This document shows, one piece after another, positions 1-9,252 of a stretch of DNA of 64,000 nt. Under the pieces are notes generated by a model, which did no database searches, had not been told where the DNA came from, and saw only the letters and a list, made by a program, of their open reading frames with translations. A program made the translations under genes and the position numbers. The first letter of the stretch is position 1. Every line of letters starts with the position of its first letter. The DNA is taken from NCBI GenBank assembly GCA_003223255.1, contig QHYJ01000026.1:1-64000 (forward strand), written 5' to 3'. The DNA comes from Acidobacteriota bacterium (GTDB lineage: Bacteria > Acidobacteriota > Terriglobia > Acidiferrales > UBA7541).

Positions 1-265
1 AAAAATCCTTCTCCACTTGCTCTGAACGGGTGGATCAACATTAATCCGAGGGAGGAGGGTCAATGCATTTTAGCGCTGTCGGGTTGAGCCGTCACAACAG
101 GTAGACGCCAGGATTCTAGAGACTTTGGTGAAGTCGGATTCTCGGCTTCCTGCTGGGACTTCGCGTGGATTGCTTCGTGGAAAGAACGACTGGTAAGCGA
201 CAAACGTAAAAGCTGGGTGTATGCCCATATGTAGGCACAAAGAATTAGCCAATATCCTGACTAAC

Positions 266-279
266 GCCCATATATGGGC
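266..279. promoter_or_regulatory. Perfect 14-bp palindrome GCCCATATATGGGC upstream of the STAS-TolC operon, with a related imperfect copy TGCCCATATGTAGGCA at 222-237
   Basis: Direct reading; two related sites about 44 bp apart in the operon upstream region. Confidence 0.5.
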
Positions 280-347
280 ATTTAGGCGTGTCTCAAACTC
301 CCCTATTTCTCTTTGTACGATGTTCATTCTAAGGGTGTTATTTTGTT

Positions 348-2087
348 ATGGAAACTTTATGCGGAATGGAGACTCTCATGCACAATGCCAGGGCCAATGG
401 GAAAGAGGCAATGCTGAGAATTACGACACAGAAAAAGCGCGGGAAAACGGTCCTAAGTATCGAGGGGCGGCTGGCAGGGACCTTGGTTAGCACGTTGGAA
501 CAGTGCTGGCGAGAACTCCGGGGAGCGTCGGCGGACGACAAGTGGCAGGTAGACCTTTGCGGTGTGAGCTTTATCGACGCTTCGGGAAAGGTGTTGCTGA
601 AGGAAATTCACCGTCAGGGCGGGGAGCTGATTGCGGAAGGATGCCTGAACCAAGCGATCGTGGAGGACATCGTTAAGAGCAAGAAGGAAGCGAAGACCCA
701 GAACCGGAAAGATCGTGCCAAGGGGTCGCACATCGTTTTTTATATCGTGCTGCTGAGCTTGCTGTTGAACGCTGGGACGGCGCGTGCACAGTCGAGCCCG
801 AAGGCGCAGACGCTTCCCGCGGCGGCGCCAACTGGAGTAATGCGGCTGACGCTGGAGCAGGCAGTGGCACTAGCGCTGAAGCAAAACCCAACAGCGCAGA
901 TTGCGATTTTGACAGCTGCGCAAAGTGAGCAAGACAAGAACATGGCAAGGGCCGACTTGCTGCCGCAAGCAAATGCGCACATTTCCGATGAAGCGCAAAA
1001 AATAAACCTACGTGCGCAGTTTGGCGGGGTGGAGGCGTTTCCCGGGCTTCCGAAGACACTGGGTCCCTTCCAATTGTTTTCGGCCGGCCCCCGTGTCAGC
1101 GCACCGGTTTTTGATCTGACCTTGTGGAATAGGTATCTGTCGGCCGGGAATAGAGCGAGCGCGAGCCAAGCGAACAGCCTCTCTACGCGGGAACAAGTGA
1201 TTTTGCTGACGGTTTCGCAGTACATCGGAACGCTGCGCACAGTGGCGAACGTGCGAGCGTCGCAATCGCGGGTGGAGTTGGCGCAGGCGCTGTATGACCA
1301 GGCATCGGATTTGCAGAAAGAGGGAGTTGGCACGGGAATCGATACACTGCGCGCCAACGTGGAACTGCAGAACGAAAAGCAGCGGCTGCTCGAGGCGGTG
1401 AACGACCGGGAGACTGCGCTTTACGGGTTGAGCCGGCTCCTGAACCTGGATCCGCGGCAGAAGGTTGAGCTGGCAGATTCGTTGGGCTTTTTTGATACGC
1501 CGCAACCGGAAGTCGAGAACAGCATCGAGGCGGCGCTTGCCAACCGGCAAGAGTGGAAGGCGCTGGCTTCGCAGCTCAAGGCCGCCGAGTTTCAGAAGAA
1601 AGCAGCGTGGGATTCGCGACTGCCGACCGTGCGCTTTGACGGCACCTTCGCCTACGTAGGGACATCCGGGAACACCACGCTACCCACGTACACCTATCAA
1701 GGCAGCGTGAACCTGCCGCTGTTCACGGGGGGCAGGATTCGCGCGGAAGTTGCGAGCGCGGGCTTGGAGATCCGCAAGCTCGAGGAACAGCGCGCGGACT
1801 TGCGGAACCAGATTGCGCTGGAAGTAAAGACGGCGCTTCTGAATCTGGATTCCGCACGCAACGAGGTTCAGGTAGCCAATCTCGGCGTGCAACTTTCGAA
1901 GGAAGAGGTGGATCAAGCGCGGGACCGGTTCAAAGCGGGCGTGGCGAACAACATCGAAGTGATTCAGGCGCAGGATTCCCTGTCTCGCGCCAACGACAAC
2001 CAGATTGCCGCGCTTTACCGCTTCAATCAAGCGCGCGCAGACCTGGCACGATCCATCGGGCAGATGGAGAAAGTTTACGCGAAGTAA
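348..2087 (+). CDS. Fusion protein: N-terminal STAS-like domain, internal signal peptide, TolC-family outer-membrane efflux protein
   Basis: ORF; STAS-like VDLCGVSFIDASGKVLLKEI, then hydrophobic FYIVLLSLLLNAGTARAQS, then TolC-type repeats (LTLEQAVALALKQNP, RAQLEL-type coiled coils). Start may be 411. Confidence 0.85.
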   Translation: METLCGMETLMHNARANGKEAMLRITTQKKRGKTVLSIEGRLAGTLVSTLEQCWRELRGASADDKWQVDLCGVSFIDASGKVLLKEIHRQGGELIAEGCLNQAIVEDIVKSKKEAKTQNRKDRAKGSHIVFYIVLLSLLLNAGTARAQSSPKAQTLPAAAPTGVMRLTLEQAVALALKQNPTAQIAILTAAQSEQDKNMARADLLPQANAHISDEAQKINLRAQFGGVEAFPGLPKTLGPFQLFSAGPRVSAPVFDLTLWNRYLSAGNRASASQANSLSTREQVILLTVSQYIGTLRTVANVRASQSRVELAQALYDQASDLQKEGVGTGIDTLRANVELQNEKQRLLEAVNDRETALYGLSRLLNLDPRQKVELADSLGFFDTPQPEVENSIEAALANRQEWKALASQLKAAEFQKKAAWDSRLPTVRFDGTFAYVGTSGNTTLPTYTYQGSVNLPLFTGGRIRAEVASAGLEIRKLEEQRADLRNQIALEVKTALLNLDSARNEVQVANLGVQLSKEEVDQARDRFKAGVANNIEVIQAQDSLSRANDNQIAALYRFNQARADLARSIGQMEKVYAK

Positions 2088-2100
2088 AAATGGGGGGAGC

Positions 2101-3399
2101 ATGAGTGTCGAGATAGAAGTTGGACTGGAAAATGCGGCCAAGGCGCCGGCAGTCACCGAAGAGCTGCCTTTGGGAGAAGCCCCGAAGGGATTGGTCAATC
2201 CGAAAACAAAACGGTTGCTTCTTGGCGCGGGTGCGGTACTGCTGGCCACATTAGTCGGATTGTTCCTCTATTACCGCAATCGCGAATCGACCGACGACGC
2301 GCAGGTGGACGGACACATCACGCCCGTGGCTTCAAAAGTGTATGGACGGGTGGCCCAAGTGCTGGTGGACGATAACCAGGAAGTGAAAGCAGGGCAAGTG
2401 CTGGTGAAGATTGACCCGCGCGATTACCAGGCGGCGGTGGACCAAGCCAAGGCGGCTTTGCTGCTTGCCGAAAGCGAGGCGAAGTCTGCGGGAGTGGACG
2501 TGCCGCGCACGCGGGAAAACGTGCTGAGCGGCACAACGAGCGCGGACGCACAGCTGCTGGGAGCACAGGCAGACTTGGCGCGCGCACAGACGACTTACGA
2601 GCAGGCACAGACAGCGGATTTGGCATGGGCTCAAGCCAATGTGGAGAAAAGTCTGGCGAACGCGGAACTGGCAAAGGCGGATTTGGCGCGGTATCAGCCG
2701 CTGATGGAAAAAGGGGAGGTTTCGAAGCAGCAATACGACGCGGCGAAGGCCAACGCGGACGCCACCGCGAGCGCGCTGAAAGCGGATCGAGAGAAGCTAG
2801 CGCAGGCCAGGCGCAACGTGGACGTAGCCAAAGCGCAATTGGAAGCGGCCAAGGCGCGCGTCGAGCAGGCAAAGGCGGAATTAGCGTCTGCGCGCGCGAA
2901 CGTGAAGCAAGTGAGCATGAAAGCCGCGGACGCACAGGCAAAAATCGCGAAAGTGGAACAGGTGCGCGCTGCGCTGGAGGCCGCACAACTCAATTTGAGC
3001 TATACGGAGATTACTGCGCCCGTCGACGGTGTAGCGACGCACAAGCAGGTTGAGCCGGGACAGATTGTGCAAGCCGGTCAAGGACTGCTGGTAGTGGTTC
3101 CGCTGCAGAACGTTTGGGTGACGGCGAATTTTAGAGAGACGCAATTGAAAAATATGAAGCCGGGGCAAAAGGCGAGCGTGAAAGTGGACACGTATGGCAG
3201 GACATTCGCCGGGCACGTGGACTCAATCGCCGGCGCGACGGGTTCGGTGTTGAGCCTGCTGCCCCCGGAAAATGCTACTGGGAATTACGTCAAAGTAGTG
3301 CAGCGTATTCCGGTGAAGATTGTGCTGGATCCCATCCCTCCAGAAAAGGCGGTGTTGCGGCCAGGGATGAACGTGGACGCGACGGTGCTCACGGACTAA
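2101..3399 (+). CDS. HlyD/EmrA-family membrane fusion protein
   Basis: ORF from ATG 2101; single TM, STDDAQVDGHITPVASKVYGRV and long coiled coil, beta-barrel C-terminus. Confidence 0.93.
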   Translation: MSVEIEVGLENAAKAPAVTEELPLGEAPKGLVNPKTKRLLLGAGAVLLATLVGLFLYYRNRESTDDAQVDGHITPVASKVYGRVAQVLVDDNQEVKAGQVLVKIDPRDYQAAVDQAKAALLLAESEAKSAGVDVPRTRENVLSGTTSADAQLLGAQADLARAQTTYEQAQTADLAWAQANVEKSLANAELAKADLARYQPLMEKGEVSKQQYDAAKANADATASALKADREKLAQARRNVDVAKAQLEAAKARVEQAKAELASARANVKQVSMKAADAQAKIAKVEQVRAALEAAQLNLSYTEITAPVDGVATHKQVEPGQIVQAGQGLLVVVPLQNVWVTANFRETQLKNMKPGQKASVKVDTYGRTFAGHVDSIAGATGSVLSLLPPENATGNYVKVVQRIPVKIVLDPIPPEKAVLRPGMNVDATVLTD

Positions 3400-3448
3400 G
3401 CGGGGAAATAAAGAAAGGGAGCAAGGCAGTCGTACGTAGCTAATGTAG

Positions 3449-5068
3449 GTGCACGAAGCGGGGTCAAGGACACGGGCGATGAGACACAGGATTTTAGCCA
3501 AGCTGAGGAGGCCGGACGGGACGGTCAACCCTTGGGTGATCGCTATTACTGTCACCTTGGCGACGTTCATGGAGGTGCTGGACACCTCGATCGCGAATGT
3601 CTCGCTGCCACACATCGCCGGAAATCTGTCGGTCGGTCAGGATCAATCGACGTGGGTGCTGACCTCGTACCTGGTTTCGAACGCTATCATCCTGCCCCTG
3701 TCGGGCTGGTTCTCAGGACTGCTCGGCCGGAAACGGTTCTACATGACGTGCGTGGCGCTGTTCACGCTGAGTTCGTTTTTGTGCGGGCTGGCGCCGAGTC
3801 TGGGCGTGCTGGTGCTCTTCCGGATTTTGCAGGGCGCGGGCGGAGGCGGGCTGCAACCGAGCGAACAGGCGATTCTGAACGATACGTTTCCGCTGGAGAA
3901 GCGCGGCATGGCGTTTGCCGTGTACGGTCTGGCTGTGGTTGTTGCGCCGACGATCGGGCCGTGGCTAGGAGGTTGGATCACCGACAATTTTTCGTGGAGA
4001 TGGATTTTCTACATCAACGTGCCGGTGGGAATTCTTTCGCTGCTGCTGACAGGCTTGTTGGTCAGCGATCCGCCGTACATGAAGAAAGCGAATCTGAAGG
4101 CAGGGTTCCGGATCGATTACATCGGGATGGGATTGATCAGTCTCGGGCTCGGCAGCATGCAAGTTATCCTGGACAAAGGGCAGCGGGAAGACTGGTTTGC
4201 GTCGAACTTCATTCGCGGCTTTTTCGCGCTGATGCTAGTGGGAATCATCGCGGGAATCGTTTGGGAGTGGCGTGAAAAAGAACCCGTGGTGGATTTGCGA
4301 ATGCTGAGAGACCGCAACTTCGCTGTCGCCACGCTGGCTATGTTTTTCCTGGGCTTCGTGCTGTACGCCACGACGGTGCTGATCCCGCAGCTTTTGCAAC
4401 AGCTGATGGGCTACACGGCGCAACTGGCGGGCTTGGCGCTGTCTCCTGGCGGTGTAGTGATTATGTGCATGATGCCCATCGTAGGGATTCTGGTGTCCAA
4501 GGTGGACACGCGGATCCTCATCGCCTTTGGGTGTGTGGTGTGTTCGCTTGCTTTGTTCGTGATGGCGGGCTGGAACCTCGGGTTGGATTACCGGCACGCG
4601 GTTGAAGCGCGCATGCTGCAAAGTTTTGGGCTGGCGTTTCTGTTCATTCCCATCAACGTGGCGGCGTTTGCTTACGTGCCCAAAGAGAAGACCAATATGG
4701 GCACGGGGATCATTAATCTGGCGCGAAACATCGGGGCGAGCGTGGGAATTGCGTTTGTGACGACCATGCTGGACCGGAGGATACAGTTTCATACGGTGCG
4801 GCTGACGGAGCGGGCCAACGAGTTGAGCGCGGCGTATCACAACGCGCTGCAGGGCATCCAGTTGAAACTGGTTTCGGCGGGGTCGACTGCGGCGCATGCC
4901 AGCGCGCAAGCGTACGCGATGATTTACGGCACCATCGAACGGCAAGCCGCGATGCTGGCGTTTCTCGACGATTTCAAAATACTGGGTCTCGTATTTTTCG
5001 CGGTGATCCCGATTCTGCTGTTGATGAAGAAGCCGAAACTACGTGGAGGCGGGGTGCCGGTGCACTGA
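3449..5068 (+). CDS. DHA2-family (EmrB/QacA) MFS drug transporter
   Basis: ORF; TFMEVLDTSIANVSLPHIAGNL motif, about 14 TM segments; GTG start or ATG 3479. Confidence 0.93.
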   Translation: MHEAGSRTRAMRHRILAKLRRPDGTVNPWVIAITVTLATFMEVLDTSIANVSLPHIAGNLSVGQDQSTWVLTSYLVSNAIILPLSGWFSGLLGRKRFYMTCVALFTLSSFLCGLAPSLGVLVLFRILQGAGGGGLQPSEQAILNDTFPLEKRGMAFAVYGLAVVVAPTIGPWLGGWITDNFSWRWIFYINVPVGILSLLLTGLLVSDPPYMKKANLKAGFRIDYIGMGLISLGLGSMQVILDKGQREDWFASNFIRGFFALMLVGIIAGIVWEWREKEPVVDLRMLRDRNFAVATLAMFFLGFVLYATTVLIPQLLQQLMGYTAQLAGLALSPGGVVIMCMMPIVGILVSKVDTRILIAFGCVVCSLALFVMAGWNLGLDYRHAVEARMLQSFGLAFLFIPINVAAFAYVPKEKTNMGTGIINLARNIGASVGIAFVTTMLDRRIQFHTVRLTERANELSAAYHNALQGIQLKLVSAGSTAAHASAQAYAMIYGTIERQAAMLAFLDDFKILGLVFFAVIPILLLMKKPKLRGGGVPVH

Positions 5069-5136
5069 AAAAGAGTTTTTTCGCTGTGAGACGTCAAACT
5101 GATTTCACCGAAAGAGTTTTGCGAAACTGGGGGGAG

Positions 5137-5796
5137 ATGACAATGGCGACACAAGGAGCTGTGGCAATACAAGGCAATGAGGAGAAGCTGATCCGCGCGG
5201 GGCAGCGCGGCGATCACCAGGCGGTGGAAACGCTCTTCCGCCGCTACGAGCGTCCGCTGTTCCAAACGGCACTGCGCGTGCTGGGCAACACGGAAGACGC
5301 GGAAGACGCGTTGCAAGACGGGCTGCTTTCAGCGTATCGCAATTTGAAGCGCTTTGAAGGCCGCTCGCAGTTTTCGACCTGGTTAACGCGGATTGTGATT
5401 AACGCGGCGCTGATGCGGCGTCGGAGCGCGAAGGCGCGTCCTGCGGTCTCTCTGGACGAACCGCCGCGCGAGGACGAATTGCCGGCGGCAGAGCGGTTTG
5501 CGGACGACGGGCTGACTCCCGAGCAGGTTTTCGCGAACACCGAAATTCGCGAGATGCTCAGCGAGAATCTCGACCAGCTTTCTCCGCTCTTGCGCACGGC
5601 GTTTGTGTTGCGCGAGGTGCAGGGCTATTCGACGGGCGAAGCCGCGAAGAAGCTGGGCGTCACCGAGAACACCTTGAAGGCGCGGTTGTGGCGCGCGCGG
5701 CACCAGCTTGCCGAGCGGTTAGGACGGCGCCTGCGGCGCATGCGGGACGACCTCACCGGCGGTGGCATGGGCGACGCCGAGTGCAGCTATTGCTGA
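5137..5796 (+). CDS. RNA polymerase sigma-70 family ECF-type sigma factor (RpoE-like)
   Basis: GNTEDAEDALQDGLLSAYRNLKRFEGRSQFSTWLTRIVINAALMRRR and C-terminal region 4 HTH. Confidence 0.93.
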   Translation: MTMATQGAVAIQGNEEKLIRAGQRGDHQAVETLFRRYERPLFQTALRVLGNTEDAEDALQDGLLSAYRNLKRFEGRSQFSTWLTRIVINAALMRRRSAKARPAVSLDEPPREDELPAAERFADDGLTPEQVFANTEIREMLSENLDQLSPLLRTAFVLREVQGYSTGEAAKKLGVTENTLKARLWRARHQLAERLGRRLRRMRDDLTGGGMGDAECSYC

Positions 5797-5844
5797 GGAG
5801 TTGAGGTAAAGGAAGCAAAGGAAATCGGGGAAGTAAAGGATAAG

Positions 5845-5870
5845 AAGGCCGGCGGCATGCCGGCCTTTTT
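5845..5870 (+). terminator. Rho-independent terminator after the sigma factor gene
   Basis: AAGGCCGGC-GGCAT-GCCGGCCTTTTT. Confidence 0.85.
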
Positions 5871-5900
5871 CCCTCATCGGAACATGCGGCCACTGCGAGC

Positions 5901-6758
5901 TTATCGCGAAGCGGCCTGATAGCGGCCGAGGACGCGGAGTTCGCTGGTGGCTTGTCGCACCTCGGCGAGAGCGTGGTCGAGGGTGGCGGCATCGTCCGCT
6001 TCCACGTCAACGAAGAACTGATATTCCCAGGGACGGCCGTGGATGGGGCGGCTCTCGATCTTGAGCAGATTCACGCCATGCTTGGCAAAAGGTTGGAGCG
6101 CAGCCAGCAGCGAGCCTGGACGGTGCGCCAAGCGCATGGCGAGAGAGGTTTTGCGAGCCTCAGCGTACAGCCAGGCAGCCGCTTCTTTTTCCGGCACGAG
6201 AAGGACGAAGCGTGTGAAGTTTTCTGCGTTGTCCTGGATGCGTTCGGCGAGAATCACGCCCTGATAATGCTCCGCGGCTCGGCGACCGGCGATGGCGGCG
6301 CGAGATTTATCTCCAGCAGAAATCATTTCGCGGACGCTGCCGGCGGTGTCTTCGGCGGGGATGCGCTTCCACTTCGGATGCGCGGCAAAAAAACGTTCGC
6401 ACTGCGCCAGCGCCATGGGGTGCGAAGCCACGGAGCGAATGTCTTCCAGCGAGGCTCCCCCGAGCGCGATAAGCTGCATCTCGATGGGCAAAATCGTTTC
6501 TGCAACGATGGCAAGGCGGCTCTCCAGTAGCAGATCGAACACGCGCACAACCGAACCCGCCAGTGAGTTTTCGACGGGAGCAAGAATCGCATCCGCCGTC
6601 CCTTCGGCGATGGAGCGAAAGATGGCTTCAAAGGTGGCGCGAGGGACCGTAGTGATGGATTGGCCGAGAAGCTGAATCGCCGCGGCTTCGCTGAACGCGC
6701 CGGGCTCCCCCTGGAAAGCCACGCGTAGAGTCCTGCGATCAGTTGTGGTCATGTTCAT
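5901..6758 (-). CDS. pheA: Prephenate dehydratase with ACT domain
   Basis: RVAFQGEPGAFSEAAAIQLLG, PVENSLAGSVVRVFDLL, ESRPIHGRPWEYQFFVD. Confidence 0.95.
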   Translation of the reverse strand: MNMTTTDRRTLRVAFQGEPGAFSEAAAIQLLGQSITTVPRATFEAIFRSIAEGTADAILAPVENSLAGSVVRVFDLLLESRLAIVAETILPIEMQLIALGGASLEDIRSVASHPMALAQCERFFAAHPKWKRIPAEDTAGSVREMISAGDKSRAAIAGRRAAEHYQGVILAERIQDNAENFTRFVLLVPEKEAAAWLYAEARKTSLAMRLAHRPGSLLAALQPFAKHGVNLLKIESRPIHGRPWEYQFFVDVEADDAATLDHALAEVRQATSELRVLGRYQAASR

Positions 6759-6967
6759 GCGCTATCTTGCAATAATCCGCCAAGAACGAAAAGCGCCGCA
6801 GACGCGGCTTCAGGCGGCAAGACAATCCGCCGAGGGACTTGTCGTAGCCTTTCCTGGCGAAATGCCCTGCCAATTTGGAGGTTCGCCTGCGATTTTCATG
6901 GCGAATTCCGTGCGCCGGATCGAGGCGCAACGGCTATAATTTCCCGATTCCAAAGCGAGGTGTTCCC

Positions 6968-7495
6968 ATGAAAAGGCCGGGAGCTGGAGAATACGCAGAG
7001 TATTATGCGAAGTACATTGCGAAAGTGCCAGGTACGGATGTCCTGGGCATTCTTGAATCTGAGCGTCGACGGATGTCGCAGCTGTTTGCGGGACGCACGG
7101 AGCGCGACGGGAATTTCCGCTACGCCCCAGACAAATGGACAGTGAAAGAAGTTCTTGGGCACATCAGCGATACCGAGCGCATTTTTTCTTACCGGGCACT
7201 GCGGATCGGCAGGGGCGACCAGACACCGTTGGCGAGTTTCGAGCAGGATGATTTCGTCAAAAATGGAGGGTTTCCTTCCCGGACAATCGGAGACCTTGTG
7301 GAGGAGTTCGACGCAGTGCGTGGCGCCAGTATCGCGTTGTTTCGTTCTTTTGATGACCAGGCATGGTCGCGCCGCGGGGTAGCCAGCCAGAAGGAAGTGA
7401 CGGCGCGAGCGTTGGGCTACATCACCGCGGGACATCAAATTCACCACCGCATGATCCTGGAGGAGCAATACTTTCCGGGAATTCCGCGCGCTTGA
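6968..7495 (+). CDS. DinB family protein
   Basis: KWTVKEVLGHISDTERIFSYRALRI; HQIHHRMILEEQYFP. Confidence 0.88.
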   Translation: MKRPGAGEYAEYYAKYIAKVPGTDVLGILESERRRMSQLFAGRTERDGNFRYAPDKWTVKEVLGHISDTERIFSYRALRIGRGDQTPLASFEQDDFVKNGGFPSRTIGDLVEEFDAVRGASIALFRSFDDQAWSRRGVASQKEVTARALGYITAGHQIHHRMILEEQYFPGIPRA

Positions 7496-7635
7496 GCTTC
7501 TCGCCCAGGGCCGGAGCCAGGGCAGTTCCCGGTCGGGCGTTCTATACGTTTATTATATTACACCGAATAGTAAATAAAAAAGGAAGCAGACTCCCGGCAA
7601 CCGAGGGCCAGGAGGATCGCCACCTGGAGGGTTTA

Positions 7636-7860
7636 TTAAAGATGGCTCGGGGCCCTCGGGGCAGGGCTTTGCAAAGAGACGGCAGCCAAGCACGCTTCCT
7701 CGCCTTTGAGGTCAAGGCGTTCCACGTCGTGAGTCGAGGCCATGACGCAGCGCCAGTCGAGGCAATGCCGCAGGCCCAAGACATGGCCCAACTGGTGGGC
7801 GGATTCCTTCACCAAGCGCTGCCAGAGCAAAGTGGGACTGATGCCTTTGGACATGGGAAC
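7636..7860 (-). pseudogene. Archaemetzincin-like metalloprotease C-terminal remnant
   Basis: ESAHQLGHVLGLRHCLDWRCVMASTHDVERLDLKGEEACLAA resembles HExxHxxGxxHC-x4-CxM...CxxC, with Glu to Gln and the last Cys lost; no N-terminal domain found. Confidence 0.65.
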
Positions 7861-8102
7861 CCTTCTTTCAGGGGAAGCTTGCTTCGCGGTCGGACGGGGA
7901 CCTGAAGTTCCCTAGAAATAGAAGCAGGTGGCCAGCCACCGTAGGAATAAACCGCATCACAGAAGTTCTTTCGTTAGAACAGGTTGGGAATTCGGACGCA
8001 TTTGCGTGCAATTCCGCGAAGGCGTCGAGTGCGCCGTTTCGCACTGGGTGTAGGAAATCAACATAGTTGTTGGCTGGATCTTCCAACACCAATGAGGCGG
8101 CA

Positions 8103-8144
8103 AACAAAAACTGGCCGGCAAGCCCATTTCGGAGTTTGCCGGCC
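8103..8144 (-). terminator. Hairpin terminator downstream of the GcvH-like remnant
   Basis: Minus strand GGCCGGCAAACTCC...GCTTGCCGGCCAGTTTTTGTTT. Confidence 0.65.
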
Positions 8145-8162
8145 ATCGGAAAGGAGGTTTGT

Positions 8163-8755
8163 TTACTGCATGAAGAATTCCTGTGTCAGTTCGCGCCAAT
8201 TCGTGCCAGGTAGTCGGGCAACAAAGTCTTCGATCATCCGCCCGCCGTTGGCCATGACGGGACCTGCCAGTTGCGGCAGTTGGGCGAAGAGCCGTTCGGC
8301 GCAATCCCGGACCACGCCTTCACGAGGTGCACCGGAAGGAAGTTGTGCTGCACGCTCTCTTCATCCGGGACACGGACGGTCATCAGCCAGCCCTGACCGA
8401 AGGGATCCTTGCGCAGGATGCTGGGGTCTTTCAGCACTTCAGGATTCACTTCTACGATTTCGCCTTCGACCGGAGAAACCATCTTCGTTTTTTCGCCATT
8501 GCGTCAGAAGGTCCACGCTTTTTGGCCCTGGCGGAGCGCATCAGGCGCTTTCGCTCACGCTGTGCCCAAGCATGCCCAGAGTGATACCGCACATTCGCGG
8601 GAACCAAAAATCCTTCTACATATTCTGCGATGCGTCCATTGCTCGGAGCAGCGGTGTGAGCCGGTTCCATCGTAAGTTGCTTCATGGAGTGCCGGGAGCG
8701 CAGGTAGTCAATTCCAATGAAACTGCGAACATCAGCAGACGAGGATGAGTGTCAT
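8163..8755 (-). pseudogene. Decayed GcvH-like (lipoyl-domain) protein gene with several frameshifts, an in-frame stop and an internal deletion
   Basis: Pieces in different frames: VPANVRYHSGHAWAQRERKRL; RQGQKAWTF*RNGEKTKMVSPVEGEIVEVNPEVLKDPSILRKDPFGQGWLMTVRVPD; GPVMANGGRMIEDFVARLPGTNWRELTQEFFMQ*. Confidence 0.8.
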
Positions 8756-9070
8756 GGTCGTTCTCCTCTCGGGGTCTTTGGTAGCCGCTCTTTCATCCCT
8801 CGTCTGTGAAGAAAAGCAAGCTGTTCACCAAAATCGGAGCGGAGCTGATAACCTTGCTAGGTCCAACCTTTTCAATCGGTCCCCAAGTGCTGTGATCTTG
8901 GGCACTTCTCTCCTGTAGGATCTCTCGACGCCGAGTGCCGCGGTTTTCAACATCGTTTTTTCCGGTGGAATGAACCTTTAACGGCGTTACAAAGCATGGG
9001 AATTCGAGCAATGAGGTTGGTTGCGAGGCAAGGCAGGCGGCTGCTAAGATTTGAGATTCGCAGAGACACG

Positions 9071-9102
9071 GCCGTCTGCGCTGGTAGCGCGGACGGCTTT
9101 TT
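9071..9102 (+). terminator. Hairpin plus T-run of terminator type in the lpd upstream region
   Basis: GCCGTCTGCGCT-GGT-AGCGCGGACGGCTTTTT; no convincing gene directly upstream. Confidence 0.6.
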
Positions 9103-9252
9103 ATGCGTCTTTTCTCTGCGTTTAGGAAGGCGTCCGCAAGGCGGACGGCTGGCGCCCCATCCTTGGCGGCCTGGAAAAAACGAAAATAGAACCTCGAAAT
9201 TCGAGATACCACGGGCGCACAGACAGAAGCCTGTGCTACAGGGAGACTACGA

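Noticed and set aside
4235-4945. 236-aa minus-strand ORF
   Set aside because: Antisense shadow of the DHA2 transporter
6759-6967. Phe-rich leader upstream of pheA (by analogy with the aspartokinase leader)
   Set aside because: Looked for a short Phe-codon-rich ORF and terminator on the minus strand and found none
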